Source: Aquipseudomonas alcaligenes MRY13-0052
Lineage (GTDB): Bacteria > Pseudomonadota > Gammaproteobacteria > Pseudomonadales > Pseudomonadaceae
NCBI GenBank assembly: GCA_000474255.1
Contig: BATO01000037.1
Location: forward strand, 1 to 54,254
Direction of reading: 5' to 3'
Length of the DNA: 54,254 nt
How positions within the stretch are numbered: the stretch's first letter is position 1; each line of letters starts with the position of its first letter. The position numbers and the translations under genes are program-made. This document shows positions 51,433 to 54,254 of the stretch, piece by piece. The notes under the pieces were generated by a model. It did no database searches. It saw nothing but the letters and a program-made list of their open reading frames with translations, and was not told the DNA's origin.

Positions 51433-54254
51433 TCACTCCTTGGCCACGAGGCCTGCGGATTCGAGCAGGTGCAGCGCCTGCTCGAAGTCCAGGTTGTCTA
51501 TCGCCTGCCAGACCTGCTCGGCCAGTGCCTGGCTCGAAACCTGGATGGCGGGGCATGCCTGGGCGAACTGCTCCAGCGCGGCCATGTCGTGGTCGCGCAG
51601 GTGGTCGACCAGTCTCGCCAGCGCGGGGCCCGCTGCCAGATGGTCCGCGTCGCTGCGGGGGAGGGTGATCGCCTCGATGACGTCCGTCTGGCGTTCGAGT
51701 TCTAGATAGGCCTCCACCAACTGCCCGAGCAGTGTCGGCAGGTTTGGGGCGTCGGGTTCGATCCGTAGCAGGGTCTCCGCCTCACCTGCAAGCTTGTGAA
51801 GGCACCGGGCACCGAGCATCCCCGCCGCCCCTCTGAGCTTGTGCAGGCGCGCTGTCAGCCCGGGCGGGTCGTCCTGAAGGCGTCGCTGGGTCGCCTCGTC
51901 GTCGCGGAATTCGCGGAACTCGCTGAACAGCCGTCGCAGCGAGGAGTTGAACAGCTCCAGGTCGTGACTCATGCGCTGGGCGACTTCAACGGTATCGATG
52001 CCTTCTATCGTCGGCCATGGGCGGGAAGGCCCGGTGGGCGTCTCGATCGGACGTATGGGTAGGGGAGCGCCCCGGGAGTCCTGGACCGCGCGGCGGATGG
52101 CGCGGATCAGTACCTTGGGTTCCAGGGGTTTGCTGAGGAACTCGTCAATTCCGGCCGCCTTGGCCTGGCGACGCTCTTCCGGCAACGCTCCGGCGGTCAG
52201 CGCGAGCACGGGTAGTCGTTGCAGGCCGAGTTCGCCACGCAGTCGGCGGGTGGCCTCGAACCCGTCCATTTCCGGCATGTGCAGGTCCATCAGCACGACA
52301 TCGAAGGCGGTGGTGTCCTCGCGCAGACAATCCAGCGCCTGGCGGCCATTCATGCAGGTCTGCACCTCGGCGCCCTGCTGTTGAAGCATGAGACTGGCCA
52401 CCTCGAGGTTGATGTCGCTGTCATCCACCAGCAGCAGCCTTATGCCCTCCAGCCACCGGGCCTGGGTGATGTCCAGCTCGGTGGCGTGGATCAGTTTCTC
52501 GCCGTGGCCGTTGGGATGCCTGAGGCTGGCGGCAGCGATGGCGTTGTAGAGATCGGAGCCGTCCAGTGGCGTTCGGGCGTAATGGTCCACCAGTGCATCT
52601 TCCAGGGTGGGTGCAGCCGATGTCCGTGGCGCCGAGAACACCACGCTGCTGGGCATGCGTTCGCGTCCCAGCAGCGCCCTGAGCTGTTCGAGTGTCTCCA
52701 GCACATCATCGCCGGCCAAGTGGTCGAGTAGCAGGACATCGGCCAGTGGATGGCAGCCTGCGAGCCGTTGCCCGAGGTGTTCGAGCAGGTCTTCCCGTCT
52801 GAAGAATGGGGTGGCTCGCCAGCCCAGGGAGCGGCACAGCTGAGTGAGTCGCTGGCGTTCGCTCTCGTCCTGGCTCAACACCAGCACATCCAGGCTGGAC
52901 GCGTTATCCGACAAGGCCTGTTCGTCGATGATCGGATCGAACGGCAGGCGTACCCAGAACTCGCTGCCCACCCCGAGGGTGCTGCGCACACCGACCGTCC
53001 CGCCCATCTTCTCGGCCAGGCCGCGTACCACCGACAGGCCCAGCCCCGTGCCGCCGAAGCGGCGGGTGGTGGAGGTGTCTGCCTGGGTGAAGGGGGAGAA
53101 CAGCCGTTCGATCACTTCGGCATCGATGCCGCAGCCGGTGTCCTGGACACTGATGCGGAGCCAGCAGCGCTCATCGGTCTCGCGGGTGCACTCGACATTG
53201 ACCTCGATACCGCCCGAGGCGGTGAACTTGAGGGCGTTGCCGACCAGATTCATGAGGATCTGGTTGAGGCGCAATGCATCGCCTGTGAGTTGCTCGGGCA
53301 ACTCGTCGGCCCTGACCGCGAACCGCAGGCCCTTGGCTTCGGCCTGGGGCGCGAACAGTTCGGCGAGGTCACCGAACAGCCGATGGGGACGGAACGGGCT
53401 GTTCTCCAGAAGCATCTCGCCGGCCTCGATCTTGGCGATGTCGAGGATGTCGTTGATGATTCCCAGCAGGGAGCGCCCGGCGATCTGCAGCTTGCCGAGC
53501 AGGTTCTCCTGCTGCTCGTCCAGGCGCGTGCCCTGCAACAGGTGGGCGATGCCGATGACCGCGTTCATGGGGGTGCGGATCTCATGGCTCATGTTCGCCA
53601 GGAACAGGCTCTTGGCGGCGTTGGCGCTTTCGGCCGAGGCTTTGGCCGCAAGAAGCTCGGCGCTGTTGCGCAGGCGCTCGGTGATGTCCTGGGCGATGGC
53701 CAGGTGACCGATGAGCGCACCGGTTTCCGTGCGAATGGAGGTGATGACCATGGACACCTGGATCTGCGAGCCCCCCTTGCGGATGTAGGTCCACTGGCGC
53801 GTTTCCGCCCCTTGCTCGTCGGGTTTGCAACGGAATACCTCCATCCCCTCGATGGGGCGGCCGTATTCGCGGCTGAGTTCGGCTGCGCGTGCCTGGACTT
53901 CCTCTGGCAGGTGGAAGTCCAGGGGATTGCGGATGCCGATCATCTCGGCGGCGGTATAGCCCAGCAGCAGTTCCGCGCCCCGGTTGAAGACGACGATCTC
54001 GCCCTGCATGTCCACGGCGATGATGGACACCTCGGACGAGGCGTCGAGCACCGCCTGCAGCAGGCCCGCGACCCGGGAGAGCTCGGCGGTGCGTTCGCTG
54101 ACCTGTTGCTCGAGGTTGGCGTTGAACTGGCGCAGGTAGTTCTCCGCGCGCTTGCGGTCGCTGATGTCGTGCATCAGCTTCGCCGCGCCGAGGATGCTGT
54201 CGTCGGCCTCGCGGATCAGGCTGCAGGTGATGGTCACATCGATCAGGCGACCCT
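51433..54254 (-). CDS. Hybrid sensor histidine kinase (PAS-HisKA-HATPase-REC-HPt), 5' part missing
   Basis: About 940 C-terminal residues; the frame stays open to the window edge ([10 protein letters not shown] upstream of the GTG at 54237), so the start lies outside. Order: the end of a PAS/PAC domain ([15 protein letters not shown]); a coiled coil; a second PAS ([20 protein letters not shown]); HisKA with [17 protein letters not shown]; HATPase ([23 protein letters not shown]); a degenerate receiver-like region; a true receiver with [11 protein letters not shown] and [20 protein letters not shown]; and an HPt domain with [12 protein letters not shown]. It is an unorthodox phosphorelay kinase; the signal is unknown. 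The diguanylate cyclase gene follows 5 nt later. Confidence 0.92.
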   Translation of the reverse strand, partial: GRLIDVTITCSLIREADDSILGAAKLMHDISDRKRAENYLRQFNANLEQQVSERTAELSRVAGLLQAVLDASSEVSIIAVDMQGEIVVFNRGAELLLGYTAAEMIGIRNPLDFHLPEEVQARAAELSREYGRPIEGMEVFRCKPDEQGAETRQWTYIRKGGSQIQVSMVITSIRTETGALIGHLAIAQDITERLRNSAELLAAKASAESANAAKSLFLANMSHEIRTPMNAVIGIAHLLQGTRLDEQQENLLGKLQIAGRSLLGIINDILDIAKIEAGEMLLENSPFRPHRLFGDLAELFAPQAEAKGLRFAVRADELPEQLTGDALRLNQILMNLVGNALKFTASGGIEVNVECTRETDERCWLRISVQDTGCGIDAEVIERLFSPFTQADTSTTRRFGGTGLGLSVVRGLAEKMGGTVGVRSTLGVGSEFWVRLPFDPIIDEQALSDNASSLDVLVLSQDESERQRLTQLCRSLGWRATPFFRREDLLEHLGQRLAGCHPLADVLLLDHLAGDDVLETLEQLRALLGRERMPSSVVFSAPRTSAAPTLEDALVDHYARTPLDGSDLYNAIAAASLRHPNGHGEKLIHATELDITQARWLEGIRLLLVDDSDINLEVASLMLQQQGAEVQTCMNGRQALDCLREDTTAFDVVLMDLHMPEMDGFEATRRLRGELGLQRLPVLALTAGALPEERRQAKAAGIDEFLSKPLEPKVLIRAIRRAVQDSRGAPLPIRPIETPTGPSRPWPTIEGIDTVEVAQRMSHDLELFNSSLRRLFSEFREFRDDEATQRRLQDDPPGLTARLHKLRGAAGMLGARCLHKLAGEAETLLRIEPDAPNLPTLLGQLVEAYLELERQTDVIEAITLPRSDADHLAAGPALARLVDHLRDHDMAALEQFAQACPAIQVSSQALAEQVWQAIDNLDFEQALHLLESAGLVAKE

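Overview
The window is a stretch of chromosome from a gamma-proteobacterium, almost certainly Pseudomonas. It is GC-rich with GC-biased third codon positions. Its gene order runs mfd - gap - aroP - nqrABCDEF - apbE - nqrM - sth - (glpQ, PilZ) - lolC-lolD-lolE - comEC - exbBD - lpxK - kdsB - ptp - murB - rne/rluC - yceD-rpmF-plsX-fabD-fabG-acpP-fabF-pabC-mltG-tmk-holB-pilZ-tatD - TetR. From memory, this is the order of the PA3003 to PA2957 segment of P. aeruginosa, read backwards. Some details differ, so the species is another Pseudomonas. No tRNA, rRNA, CRISPR array, prophage, transposase or integron was seen. The first ~48 kb is core genome; the right end (from about 47.3 kb) looks more lineage-specific.

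Layout. 1-4085: a minus-strand group with the start of an unidentified gene at the edge, csiV, and the transcription-repair coupling factor mfd. 4238-7171: a long-form glyceraldehyde-3-phosphate dehydrogenase and an aromatic amino-acid permease, each followed by a clear terminator. 7442-14518: a complete Na+-NQR respiratory operon with its two maturation factors, ApbE (FMN transferase) and NqrM. Soluble transhydrogenase follows. 16325-17927 (minus): a phosphodiesterase, a small secreted protein and a PilZ-domain protein. 18023-21204: the LolCDE lipoprotein export system. 21287-28804: DUF2062, ComEC, a TolQ/ExbB-ExbD pair, then a tightly overlapping envelope set (LpxK, Trm112-like, KdsB, phosphatase, MurB). 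28976-32635: RNase E, with a roughly 500-nt leader, diverging from rluC. 32635-35249: rluC, a HAD phosphatase and a signal-peptide-peptidase-like protease. 35303-46026: maf (minus), then the fatty-acid and phospholipid synthesis cluster running into mltG, tmk, holB, pilZ and tatD with mostly overlapping ends. 46027-46582: a gene-free gap that very probably holds the minus-strand small RNA RgsA. 46583-48276: a TetR regulator and a MoaA. 48424-54254 (minus): a chemoreceptor, a receiver-GGDEF diguanylate cyclase, and a large hybrid histidine kinase that runs off the window.

How it works together. Most genes serve the envelope and its precursors: acyl chains (FabD/G/F, AcpP, PlsX), lipid A (LpxK, KdsB), peptidoglycan (MurB, MltG) and lipoprotein sorting (LolCDE). 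The rest cover RNA turnover and modification (RNase E, RluC), respiration (NQR, Sth), DNA repair and replication (Mfd, HolB, Tmk), and c-di-GMP or two-component signalling (two PilZ proteins, kinase plus diguanylate cyclase).

No wholly new system was found. The points most worth checking are regulatory: the RgsA candidate, back-to-back rne/rluC promoters with rluC apparently leaderless, a consensus promoter leaving yceD almost without a leader, a long-range inverted repeat in the nqr leader, and an in-frame 69-codon duplication in the RNase E tail.
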